A DNA stretch of 12,298 nucleotides from Treponema sp. (GTDB lineage Bacteria > Spirochaetota > Spirochaetia > Treponematales > Treponemataceae). The position numbers were made by a program, and so were the translations under genes. The stretch is taken from assembly GCA_012513125.1 (NCBI GenBank), contig JAAZCS010000256.1, positions 1-12,298 on the forward strand, written 5' to 3'. Positions 1-6,732 of the stretch are shown here, piece by piece (positions within the stretch are counted from its first letter, which is position 1; each line of letters begins with the position of its first letter). The notes under the pieces were generated by a model, which saw only the letters and a program-made list of their open reading frames with translations, did not search any database and was not told the DNA's origin.

Positions 1-1320
1 AATACGCTTTTCCACGAGCAACTTTTATCAATCCAAAAAACAGCTGATACAAAAATGGAAGAGATAAATTCAAAGATGAATGAAGCTGGAAGAATTAATT
101 TTGCTAATTTGGAACAAAAATATACTGATATTAATTCACAAATTGAACAGCTTACAAATAAAACTGAAGATGCAATTAATGATTATGAAGGTCGCTCTAA
201 ACAAATCCTTGAGCAGCTAAATTCTACATATCAAGAAATGCTTACTGACACAGAAAACAGAGTTCGCAAACAAAACAATGATTCATCTGCAAAAATTGAA
301 CAGCTTAAAAAAGATATTCAAGAAGCAGATGATTCAAACAAAGCAAATCAAACAAAATTTGTTATGAAAATGCAAAATGATTCTAACGACATGCAGGCGA
401 GATTAAGTGAACTTGCAAAAGAAATCAGTGCAATCAAAGCAAACATTCAAATTTATGATAAAGCCGATCAAATGAAAAAAACTCTAGAAGCGAATATTCA
501 AACTCTAAAAGAATCTTTCTCAAAAGTTGATGGCTATACAAATATAGCTGAAGATATGAAAACACAGTATAACTCTATTTTGAAAATCAACAGTGACATT
601 ACAAATCAGCTGGAACTTTTTGAAAACCAAAAGAACAGAGTTATGACCCTTGAACAAACGTTTGGACGAATGATTGCCTTATCAAAAACGATTGATGACA
701 AAATAAAGTCATTGACTACAACTTCTGATGATTTAACAAACATGGAAGTTACCGTCCGCGACTATAACGAAAAACTCAACCTTGTTTCAAGCCAATATGA
801 AAGATTGGAAAAAAAGGATGATGTTATAAACAGAGTCTTAAAAGATGTTGATTCATCATTCACAAACTTAAAAGATTTGGAGCAAAGAATAAAAGACTGT
901 TCAAGACAAGTTGTAACATTACCAGACGAAATTAAAGGTGTTCAAAATGATGTTGATAAACTTTTAAAGAACGGTCCTAAAATTACAGAAGCTGTTACAA
1001 AACTGACAAATCTTGAAGATTTACTTTCAAACACAGAAAAAAGAATAGATGCATTAAATGCCGCCCAATCAGGAATAAAGCGCACAGAACTAAACTTACA
1101 AGGTTTATCTCGTGACGTTGATAACAAATTCAAGATTCTTCAGCAAATTACAAAAGAAGACGCAGAAAAAAATAAAGTTGCGGAATCTGAAGGAATTTCA
1201 CCACAGGAAAGAGAATCAATAAGAGCATTAAAACGAAGTGGCTGGACTATTGCAGAAATTGCATCAAGGCTACACAAAACAACAACAGAAATAGAACTTC
1301 TGTTGGAGCTTCCAGAATAA
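1..1320 (+). CDS. Coiled-coil protein with C-terminal HTH-like tail (SpiroCoCo-like), 5' end outside window
   Basis: The reading frame is open from base 1 (18 codons before the first ATG at 55), so this is the last 439 residues of a longer protein. Nearly all of it is charged, Gln/Asn/Lys/Glu-rich heptad-like sequence with almost no proline, as expected for a long coiled coil. There is no membrane segment in the visible part. The last 40 or so residues (nt 1198-1317) change character: SPQERESIRALKRSGWT is followed by IAEIASRLHKTTTEIELLLE, which reads as a compact helix-turn-helix. A long coiled coil ending in such a tail is, as I recall it, typical of the spirochaete SpiroCoCo family, whose function is not firmly established; a structural or cytoskeletal role is only a guess. 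The gene ends just before a strong hairpin terminator and converges with ispF. I am confident that it is a coding coiled-coil protein and less so of the family name. Confidence 0.85.
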   Translation, partial: NTLFHEQLLSIQKTADTKMEEINSKMNEAGRINFANLEQKYTDINSQIEQLTNKTEDAINDYEGRSKQILEQLNSTYQEMLTDTENRVRKQNNDSSAKIEQLKKDIQEADDSNKANQTKFVMKMQNDSNDMQARLSELAKEISAIKANIQIYDKADQMKKTLEANIQTLKESFSKVDGYTNIAEDMKTQYNSILKINSDITNQLELFENQKNRVMTLEQTFGRMIALSKTIDDKIKSLTTTSDDLTNMEVTVRDYNEKLNLVSSQYERLEKKDDVINRVLKDVDSSFTNLKDLEQRIKDCSRQVVTLPDEIKGVQNDVDKLLKNGPKITEAVTKLTNLEDLLSNTEKRIDALNAAQSGIKRTELNLQGLSRDVDNKFKILQQITKEDAEKNKVAESEGISPQERESIRALKRSGWTIAEIASRLHKTTTEIELLLELPE

Positions 1321-1323
1321 ACG

Positions 1324-1364
1324 AAAAGACCTTAAAATTGATTTAATTTTAAGGTCTTTTTTTT
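1324..1364 (+). terminator. Rho-independent terminator, probably bidirectional
   Basis: A 16-bp perfect stem pairs 1324-1339 with 1345-1360 around a 5-nt loop, and a run of eight T (1357-1364) closes it on the plus strand. It lies 3 nt after the coiled-coil gene stop. On the minus strand the same stem ends in TTTT, so it can also serve ispF, whose stop is at 1373. That makes it a shared terminator for two converging units. Confidence 0.9.
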
Positions 1365-1372
1365 GTATGTTT

Positions 1373-1846
1373 TTATTTTGATAATAAACAAGTACACCAA
1401 ACTTCAACAGCGTTGCCCAATCCTACGTCGCCCATTTTTTCACCTGTTTTTGCTTTTACAAATACTTGGCTTTTATCTATTTTTAGAATTTTTGCAATTG
1501 AGCCAATAACTTCATCTCTATATGGAATAAATTTTGGCTTTTCAATTTTTATTACACAGTCAATATTTTCTATTTTCCAATTTTCTGCGTATATTTTTTC
1601 AATAACAATTTTTGCAAGATAACCAGAATCAATATCTTTATACTGCATATCTTCGGGTGGAAAAAATGACCCAATATCACCCAAACCACTAGCCCCTAAA
1701 AGTGAATCAATAATAGCATGATAAAGAACATCTCCGTCTGAATGACCATCTTCACCTTTGTTATAATCAAATACAACTCCACCAAGTATTAATTTTCTTC
1801 CTTCAACAAGTTTGTGAATATCATATCCCAATCCAACACGAATCAT
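1373..1846 (-). CDS. ispF: 2-C-methyl-D-erythritol 2,4-cyclodiphosphate synthase
   Basis: A cytoplasmic enzyme of the MEP isoprenoid pathway. It cyclises CDP-methylerythritol 2-phosphate to methylerythritol 2,4-cyclodiphosphate with release of CMP. The 157-residue length matches the family. Visible motifs are GYDIH near the N-terminus (D9 and H11, metal ligands), HSDGDVLYH (H43, third ligand), GDIGSFFP (around 57-63) and KTGEKMGDVG (T134, E136) near the C-terminus, equivalent to the family's usual TTTEKLGF-type loop. The start is set by AAGGTG at 1852-1857, seven bases before the ATG and directly after the ispD stop. Only 11 nt separate it from ispD, so it is the last gene of the carD-ispD-ispF operon. 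In some bacteria IspD and IspF are one fused protein; here a stop codon and a change of frame keep them separate. Confidence 0.96.
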   Translation of the reverse strand: MIRVGLGYDIHKLVEGRKLILGGVVFDYNKGEDGHSDGDVLYHAIIDSLLGASGLGDIGSFFPPEDMQYKDIDSGYLAKIVIEKIYAENWKIENIDCVIKIEKPKFIPYRDEVIGSIAKILKIDKSQVFVKAKTGEKMGDVGLGNAVEVWCTCLLSK

Positions 1847-1857
1847 ATTTGCACCTT

Positions 1858-2592
1858 TTATTTTACTTCAAGAAATTCAAGATCCTTTGGATATGTAATT
1901 TTGATATTTTTTACATCACCTTCAACGACCTTTACATCTCCCACATATTTTCCCCATATTTCAGTATCATCAGTATACTCTATATTATCTGCTTTCGCCT
2001 TTTTGTGTGCTTCATATAATTTTTCAAATAAAAAACCTTGTGGCGTTTGTATAGCACGAAGCGTATTTCTTGTTAGATGATTTACGATTATCCCGTTTTC
2101 TTCTATTTGTTTTTGTGTATCTGTTGGAATGATGCCAGGAGCTACTGCACCAGTAATATGAATTGATTCAATTACGTTTTGAATAATTTGTTTACTAACA
2201 AAAGGTCTTGCCCCATCATGAATTAACACGATATCAGGATTACAACCACTTTTATAAATCTTATCTAATGCATTAAATACTGAAGATTGGCGAGTTTCAC
2301 CACCTTCAACAAAATCCAATGAAACATCTTGTTCAGTTTTCATTTTATAAGCAAGTAGAACAGTTTCTTCATCACGATAAACTGCTTTTTTTGCATTTTC
2401 ATAATCATTTTTTGGAATTGTGATAATGAAGTTTGAAATGTAAGGAATACAACAATCTAAAAAAGAATTAACTACCGAAGAAAGCACAGTTCCTTTTTTA
2501 TAACGTAAATATTCCTTTTTTGTTGAAGATTGGGTTCTAGTTGAAGAACCCGCAGCTACAATGACAATTGCAATTTTATACTGATTCGTCAT
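1858..2592 (-). CDS. ispD: 2-C-methyl-D-erythritol 4-phosphate cytidylyltransferase
   Basis: MEP-pathway enzyme that couples methylerythritol 4-phosphate with CTP to give CDP-methylerythritol. The 244-residue product starts MTNQYKIAIVIVAAGSSTR, a nucleotide-binding loop of the IspD fold, followed by KKEYL (family usually PKQYL). Further motifs are VLIHDGARPFVS, the substrate-binding RAIQTPQGF, and YTDDTEIWGKY leading to the C-terminal NIKITYPKDLEFLE. The frame stays open upstream to an ATG at 2685, but that would add 31 low-complexity Met/Gln-rich residues read out of frame through the carD acidic tail. I therefore place the start at 2592, right before the family's first beta strand. The coding region overlaps the end of carD by 17 nt and lacks a strong Shine-Dalgarno sequence, which suggests translation coupled to carD. 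An in-frame ATG at 2601 is an alternative start. Confidence 0.93.
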   Translation of the reverse strand: MTNQYKIAIVIVAAGSSTRTQSSTKKEYLRYKKGTVLSSVVNSFLDCCIPYISNFIITIPKNDYENAKKAVYRDEETVLLAYKMKTEQDVSLDFVEGGETRQSSVFNALDKIYKSGCNPDIVLIHDGARPFVSKQIIQNVIESIHITGAVAPGIIPTDTQKQIEENGIIVNHLTRNTLRAIQTPQGFLFEKLYEAHKKAKADNIEYTDDTEIWGKYVGDVKVVEGDVKNIKITYPKDLEFLEVK

Positions 2593-3247
2593 CAAAATCA
2601 TCGTCTGATTCTGCTTCTGCTTCATTAGATTCAGCTGCTTCATCATCATCTTCTGAATCTGAGTTTGAATCATTTGATTTGTCATTCATATCATTCATCA
2701 AATCATCATCTTCTTCATCTTCAATAGTAACAACATGTTTTACTTTAGCAACAGAACCAAGAGGCTCTAACTTAGTATGAATTATTGTTTCAATTTCCTT
2801 TTCTGTTTTTCCTAAAGCAAAAGAAATTTCGTCTTCAAGCAATTTTTTTGCAGAATCATATAATTTTCGTTCTAGAATAGGAAGTTCTTTCACCTTGCTT
2901 CTATTGTATAGACATCGAACTATGGCAGCTATATCTTTTACAGTACCCTTTTTCAATAAATCTAAGTTCATTTGATATCTTAATTTCCAATCAGAAGTTA
3001 TCGGTTCAAAATCTTCTGATAAAAGATTCAATGCCTCATCTGCTTCCTCTGGTGAAACAATCTGACGGATTCCCAATTCTTCAGTTTTATCAATTGGAAC
3101 CATTACAATCATATCTGAAGCTTCAATGTATATTTTGTAATAGGATACAGTCTGATCCTTCATTTGCCTGTCAAAAATTTCTACAACTTTGCCAACACCC
3201 TGACTTGGATAAACAACCTTTTGGTCGACACAATATTTACTACTCAT
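2576..3247 (-). CDS. carD: CarD/CdnL-family RNA polymerase-binding transcription regulator with acidic C-terminal tail
   Basis: CarD/CdnL proteins bind the RNA polymerase beta subunit and stabilise the open promoter complex. The 223-residue product has an N-terminal RNA-polymerase-interaction (Tudor-like) domain at about 5-65, with VVYPSQGVGKV and YYKIYIEASDMIVMVPID. A helical domain follows at about 66-160 (ITSDWKLRYQMNLDLLKKG, then IAAIVRCLYNRSK and ILERKLYDSAKKLLEDEISFAL). W87 lies where mycobacterial CarD has the tryptophan that wedges into the -10 region, so the key contact seems kept. Residues 176-223 form a very acidic Asp/Glu/Ser tail with no counterpart in the roughly 160-residue family members. 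It is the first gene of an operon with ispD and ispF. No Shine-Dalgarno precedes the ATG, and the next Met (M29) lies inside the domain, so the start is secure. Confidence 0.93.
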   Translation of the reverse strand: MSSKYCVDQKVVYPSQGVGKVVEIFDRQMKDQTVSYYKIYIEASDMIVMVPIDKTEELGIRQIVSPEEADEALNLLSEDFEPITSDWKLRYQMNLDLLKKGTVKDIAAIVRCLYNRSKVKELPILERKLYDSAKKLLEDEISFALGKTEKEIETIIHTKLEPLGSVAKVKHVVTIEDEEDDDLMNDMNDKSNDSNSDSEDDDEAAESNEAEAESDDDFDDESV

Positions 3248-3255
3248 ATTTAAAG

Positions 3256-3284
3256 ATTATATCACAAATTTAACAAAAACTCAA
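3256..3284 (-). promoter_or_regulatory. Sigma70-like promoter of the carD-ispD-ispF operon
   Basis: Read on the minus strand, TTGAGT (3284-3279) and a perfect TATAAT (3261-3256) are separated by exactly 17 nt. The -10 box ends only 8 nt before the carD ATG, so transcription should begin at or within a few bases of the start codon. A second, weaker pair upstream is TTGAAA (3318-3313), 17 nt, GATAGT (3295-3290); it would give a leader of roughly 35 nt. Confidence 0.75.
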
Positions 3285-3361
3285 ATCATACTATCAATTA
3301 ACATACTTTTTCTTTCAAAACGATTAAATTAGTAACAAATGCGATATTTTTCATCATTTGC

Positions 3362-3390
3362 TTGTAATGTTCAAACATTTCCTATATACT
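3362..3390 (+). promoter_or_regulatory. Sigma70-like promoter of the DEAD-box helicase gene
   Basis: TTGTAA (3362-3367), a 17-nt spacer and TATACT (3385-3390) make a good sigma70-type promoter. Start of transcription near 3397 would give a leader of about 110 nt before the helicase ATG at 3507. It is divergent from the carD promoter, about 75 nt away. Confidence 0.6.
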
Positions 3391-3506
3391 TTTAAATTCA
3401 GAGAGATTTACGAAAGCTATAGTTTGTAAAAAAATTTAGGGATATTTTGACGATTGACATCGTATATAAACTTCGCTTTCTCATTTATTTTAAGCAAGGA
3501 TTATAT
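3391..3506 (+). promoter_or_regulatory. Long 5' leader of the helicase mRNA, with RBS AAGGA at 3496-3500
   Basis: The leader is about 110 nt and AT-rich. It contains a small hairpin (ACGAT 3450-3454 pairing with ATCGT 3459-3463, loop TGAC). AAGGA at 3496-3500 sits 6 nt before the ATG at 3507 and fixes that start. A TTG at 3447 in the same frame would add 20 hydrophobic/basic residues but has no ribosome binding site. No known riboswitch was recognised. Confidence 0.45.
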
Positions 3507-5549
3507 ATGGAAAATGAACAGTCGCAATTAGACGCGGAATCAATTGAAATTCCCGTTAACGATTCAGCAGAAGTATCATTTGAAGACTTAGGTCTCGATG
3601 AATACACATTAAAAGCAGTAGAGAAGAAAGGATTTGTCAATCCGTCTCCTATTCAAGTTTTAGCTATCCCAAGGCTATTAAATGGCGATACAAATCTTAT
3701 CGCACGAGCAAGAACAGGAACTGGTAAAACAGCAGCTTTTGGTCTACCAATTATTCAATCAATTAGAACAAAAGGTGATAATGTTCAAGCATTAATTTTG
3801 GAACCAACAAGAGAATTGGCAATGCAAACTTGTACAGAATTGCAATCGTTTACAGAAAAAAACGGACCTAGAACTTGTGTTCTATACGGTGGTGCATCTT
3901 ATTCAAATCAGATAAAAGAACTTAGAGCTGGAACTGAAATTGTAGTTGGAACACCAGGAAGAATTAAAGACCACATTGAAAGAAAGACACTTAATCTTAG
4001 TAAAATTAAATATTTTATTTTGGATGAAGGCGATGAAATGCTTGATATGGGTTTCATTGATGATATTGAAGATATTTTTAAACAAGCTAACCCTGATAGC
4101 AGAATTCTTTTATTTAGTGCAACAATGCCAGAACCTATTCGTAAAATTGCCGGAAAATTTATGGGCGAATACGAAACTATTGAAGAAGAAGGCGTTATTG
4201 ACGAACCATTATTAATTGATCAAAAATATTGGGTTGTACGTGAAAGCGATAAAATTGAAGCTTTAGTCAGATTAATTGATATGTCTCCTGATTTTTATGG
4301 GCTTGTGTTTACTCAAACAAAAATGGACGCAGACAATGTTTGCCGTCAACTAGATTTACGTGGATATGAATCAGCTGCTTTACACGGCGATATTATGCAA
4401 AATCAAAGAGAAAAAGTTCTTGATAGATTTAGATCTAAGAAAACTCGAATATTAGTAGCAACTGATGTAGCAGCCAGAGGAATTGATATTTCTTGCTTAT
4501 CACATGTTGTAAACTACTCTCTTCCTTTTGATGCAGCAACATATGTACATAGAATCGGTCGTACAGGTAGAGCTGGAAATTCAGGAGTTGCAATTACATT
4601 TGTTCGCCCTGAAGAAAAAAGAAAGCTTGGATTTATGATTTCTCAAGTTAAAAAATCATCAAAAAGTGATATTTCAGAAGGAACAATTCCATCAATTGGT
4701 GATGTTTTAAAAATTAAACAGGAAAATGTTTTCAAAGATTTGAAAGAAAAATTATTCCACGAAAGTCAAACAAGAGAAACATTACCTGGTGATGACAGTT
4801 TAGACGATGAAACGATTAAAATTGAAGATGCAAACATCTCAACTGAAAACGAAACAATAGAAACAGCTGATGTAAAAACAGAAAACTCTTCAAAATTAAG
4901 CAAAGCATCTGAAACATTTACTGAATTGGCACACTCACTTTGTGAAAACAACAATGCTGAAGAAGTTTTAGCATCTGTTCTTTCAATCGTATATGGCGAC
5001 AAAATTAGTCCAAAACATTACGGTAATATCAATGCTCAAAGAAGTTTTTCTACAAATAGTGATCAACTTAGAATCTATGTTCAAATTGGAAAGAAAGATG
5101 GATACACAGCAAAAGATATAGCTGATTATTTTAGCAATATGCTTCACATTCCTGGAAGAATGGTTGATCAAATTGATATGGCTCAACAGTTCACTTTGCT
5201 AAATCTTCCAATTGCAGCTGCAAAAAAAGCTATTGAAATGTCACAAAATGATAATCAACTTCCACATATGCACCTTGATTCTAAAAATGATGAAAAACAA
5301 GGAAGACGCAGAAGCCCAAGAGGAAGCCGTGGTGGCTCAGATAGAGGCGGAAGAGATCGCGAAAGCAGAGACGGAATGAGTTTTGGACGAGATGGTTCAA
5401 GAAGACGCGACAATCGCTCAAGAGGTTCTGACAACTACAGAGAAGGTCGTTCAAAAGGTAGCAGACCAAACTACCACAATCAATCTGAAAGAAATGGAAG
5501 TGCAAGTTTGTATAAAAGACCAAGAAATAAAAAAGTTGAATCGTTTTAG
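3507..5549 (+). CDS. DEAD-box ATP-dependent RNA helicase (CsdA/DeaD-like) with DbpA-type RNA-binding domain and Arg/Gly-rich tail
   Basis: Cytoplasmic RNA-remodelling ATPase, 680 residues, of the type acting in ribosome assembly, mRNA decay and cold adaptation. Helicase core motifs in order: Q motif (F43...Q50), motif I RTGTGKT (K74), PTREL (100-104), TPGR, motif II, SAT (204-206), a VFTQTK region, ATDVAARGID and HRIGRTGR (348-355). Motif II reads D173-E174-G175-D176, so the usual alanine is glycine; the catalytic acidic residues are kept. An acidic Thr/Glu-rich linker (about 425-480) leads to a DbpA-type RNA-recognition domain (about 519-580, LRIYVQIGKKDG to FTLLNLPIAAAKKAIE). The tail, about 596-680, is basic and Arg/Gly/Ser-rich. 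The gene is monocistronic, with its own promoter and terminator. The start at 3507 follows AAGGA. It is clearly a DEAD-box protein; csdA/deaD orthology is likely but not proven. Confidence 0.95.
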   Translation: MENEQSQLDAESIEIPVNDSAEVSFEDLGLDEYTLKAVEKKGFVNPSPIQVLAIPRLLNGDTNLIARARTGTGKTAAFGLPIIQSIRTKGDNVQALILEPTRELAMQTCTELQSFTEKNGPRTCVLYGGASYSNQIKELRAGTEIVVGTPGRIKDHIERKTLNLSKIKYFILDEGDEMLDMGFIDDIEDIFKQANPDSRILLFSATMPEPIRKIAGKFMGEYETIEEEGVIDEPLLIDQKYWVVRESDKIEALVRLIDMSPDFYGLVFTQTKMDADNVCRQLDLRGYESAALHGDIMQNQREKVLDRFRSKKTRILVATDVAARGIDISCLSHVVNYSLPFDAATYVHRIGRTGRAGNSGVAITFVRPEEKRKLGFMISQVKKSSKSDISEGTIPSIGDVLKIKQENVFKDLKEKLFHESQTRETLPGDDSLDDETIKIEDANISTENETIETADVKTENSSKLSKASETFTELAHSLCENNNAEEVLASVLSIVYGDKISPKHYGNINAQRSFSTNSDQLRIYVQIGKKDGYTAKDIADYFSNMLHIPGRMVDQIDMAQQFTLLNLPIAAAKKAIEMSQNDNQLPHMHLDSKNDEKQGRRRSPRGSRGGSDRGGRDRESRDGMSFGRDGSRRRDNRSRGSDNYREGRSKGSRPNYHNQSERNGSASLYKRPRNKKVESF

Positions 5550-5575
5550 TTTATCTAGAATAATTTAGCAAATAG

Positions 5576-5608
5576 AAAAGACAGTTCTTAAAAAACTGTC
5601 TTTTTTTT
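5576..5608 (+). terminator. Rho-independent terminator of the helicase gene
   Basis: An 11-bp perfect stem pairs 5576-5586 with 5594-5604 around a 7-nt loop, and the T run extends to 5608 (eight T). It lies 26 nt after the helicase stop codon and just before the padR promoter, so the two units are transcribed separately. Confidence 0.9.
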
Positions 5609-5612
5609 ATTT

Positions 5613-5637
5613 ATATACCTTGACTGGCGAGGTATAT
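5613..5637. promoter_or_regulatory. Inverted repeat overlapping the -35 box: candidate PadR operator
   Basis: ATATACCT (5613-5620) and AGGTATAT (5630-5637) are a perfect 8-bp inverted repeat with a 9-nt spacer, centred on the -35 box of the padR promoter. PadR-family dimers bind AT-rich palindromes of this size in their own promoters, so autoregulation is inferred. The sequence is a dyad for DNA binding and has no T run, so it is not a terminator. Confidence 0.55.
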
Positions 5638-5648
5638 TGTATTATAAG
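5620..5648 (+). promoter_or_regulatory. Sigma70-like promoter of the padR operon
   Basis: TTGACT (5620-5625), a 17-nt spacer and TATAAG (5643-5648) form a strong consensus-like promoter 39 nt before the padR start codon. An AGGAG ribosome binding site at 5679-5683 sits 4 nt before the ATG. Confidence 0.75.
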
Positions 5649-5656
5649 TTACTTAT
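5644..5656. promoter_or_regulatory. Second short dyad over the -10 box
   Basis: ATAAGT-T-ACTTAT is a perfect 6-bp inverted repeat with a single central base, covering the -10 box and its downstream edge. A protein bound here would block RNA polymerase. It may be a second operator site for the same PadR protein or chance in AT-rich DNA. Confidence 0.35.
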
Positions 5657-5687
5657 CAAACAAAACTAACTCGCTGATAGGAGTAAT

Positions 5688-6020
5688 ATGTTAAATTTTT
5701 CTGATATCATTCGAGGTTTTACAGATACAATTATTTTGGGGCAACTGTGTATTTCAGACAGTTATGGCTATCAAATTAATAAATCTATAAAAGAATCAAG
5801 CAATAATTCTTTTGAACTAAAGGAAGCTACTTTGTACACCTCGTTCAGAAGATTAGAAGAAAGTGGTCTTATTACCTCGTATTGGGGGGATGAGAATTCC
5901 GGAGCCCGAAGAAGATACTATTCTATTACAGATAATGGAAAAAAAATTTATTCGGATAATAGCAATGATTGGATTGCTATAAAAACTACAATTGATAAAT
6001 TAATTATCAATAAACAATAA
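5688..6020 (+). CDS. PadR-family winged-helix transcriptional regulator
   Basis: A small DNA-binding repressor of 110 residues, the usual size of minimal PadR proteins (subfamily with little more than the winged helix and a short C-terminal helix). Typical features are the N-terminal ILGQLCISDSYGYQINKSI helix region, the recognition helix ATLYTSFRRLEESGLI and the wing SGARRRYYSITDNGKKIY. The start is supported by AGGAG at 5679-5683. It is the first gene of an operon with a HAAS-like membrane protein and a DUF4097-like protein. This gene order recurs in many Firmicutes and other bacteria, where PadR generally represses its own operon. The inducing signal is unknown. Confidence 0.92.
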   Translation: MLNFSDIIRGFTDTIILGQLCISDSYGYQINKSIKESSNNSFELKEATLYTSFRRLEESGLITSYWGDENSGARRRYYSITDNGKKIYSDNSNDWIAIKTTIDKLIINKQ

Positions 6021-6022
6021 AT

Positions 6023-6026
6023 GGAG
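6023..6026 (+). promoter_or_regulatory. Ribosome binding site that decides the start of the membrane-protein gene
   Basis: GGAG lies 6 nt before the ATG at 6033. The ATG at 6021, in the same frame and directly after the padR stop, sits on top of this site and has only weak upstream complementarity. The start at 6033 is therefore preferred. Confidence 0.7.
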
Positions 6027-6032
6027 ATGAAA

Positions 6033-6731
6033 ATGAATTCAAAAATTCAAAATTATGTTGATGTCTTATTTAATGATATTCCAAGAAGTAAAAAATCAAT
6101 GGAACTTAAACAAGAAATTTTATCAAATATGCAAGAGCATTTTAATGCCCACATTGAAGAAGGCCTTTCAGAAAATCAATCTTACACACAAGCAATTTCT
6201 GATATAGGCGATATAGATGAATTATTAAAATCTATTATGCCATCAAAAGATATTAAAGAAAAATTAGAACAATTTAAACTTGTTAGAGCAAGAAATATTT
6301 CAATTTCTGTTGTGATGTACATCATATCAGTTGTTTTTTTAATCGGTTTTTCATCTATTCCTGCAATTTTCGGATTTGGAAGAGTTGAAGTAATGAGCGT
6401 AATCGGATTACTTTTAATGCTTGTTGTTGTAGCATTAGCAACAGGTTTAATCATTTATACAAATATTTCTACACCTGAAGATTTAAAACCATATTTATTT
6501 AAAGAAGATTCAACTTTTAATAAGACAAATAATTCTTCACATATAAAAGAAATAAGAAGTCTTTTTTGGACTATTGTTTTAATTTTTTATCTATTATTCA
6601 GTTTTTTAACTTCAAAATGGTATATTTCTTGGATTATTTGGCCAATTGGAGCTGCATTAAACCAAGCAATTACGTTGTTTTATGATTTTTTTAAATCAAA
6701 CAATTCAAATACAAAAAAAATAGAGGACTAA
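6033..6731 (+). CDS. HAAS-like/DUF1700-like four-helix membrane protein of the PadR operon
   Basis: The 232-residue product has a soluble N-terminal helical domain (about 1-80; VDVLFNDIPRSKKSMELKQEI, then YTQAISDIGDIDELLKSI). It resembles the HAAS-type or 'permease prefix' domain found next to PadR regulators. Four hydrophobic segments follow at about 89-111, 119-142, 175-193 and 196-217. The N-terminus has several acidic and basic residues and no signal peptide, so the soluble domain is probably cytoplasmic. Such proteins usually sit between padR and a DUF4097 gene and are proposed to act in envelope stress or to sense the regulator's signal. The exact function is unknown. It overlaps no neighbour: the next gene starts 1 nt after its stop. 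Confidence 0.8.
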   Translation: MNSKIQNYVDVLFNDIPRSKKSMELKQEILSNMQEHFNAHIEEGLSENQSYTQAISDIGDIDELLKSIMPSKDIKEKLEQFKLVRARNISISVVMYIISVVFLIGFSSIPAIFGFGRVEVMSVIGLLLMLVVVALATGLIIYTNISTPEDLKPYLFKEDSTFNKTNNSSHIKEIRSLFWTIVLIFYLLFSFLTSKWYISWIIWPIGAALNQAITLFYDFFKSNNSNTKKIED

Positions 6732-6732
6732 T

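Noticed and set aside
2593..2685. Upstream ATG extension of ispD
   Set aside because: It would add 31 low-complexity Met/Gln residues read through the carD tail; the family fold begins right at the ATG at 2592.
2568..2780. Serine-rich open frame on the plus strand, antisense to the carD tail
   Set aside because: It only mirrors the Asp/Glu codons (GAT, GAA) of the acidic tail; no ribosome binding site and a clear gene on the other strand.
3447..3506. TTG start extending the helicase by 20 residues
   Set aside because: No ribosome binding site, and the ATG at 3507 has AAGGA at the right distance and a more typical acidic N-terminus.
5281..5523. Minus-strand open frame opposite the helicase tail
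   Set aside because: A shadow of the Arg/Gly/Ser-rich coding sequence; no start signals and no recognisable protein.
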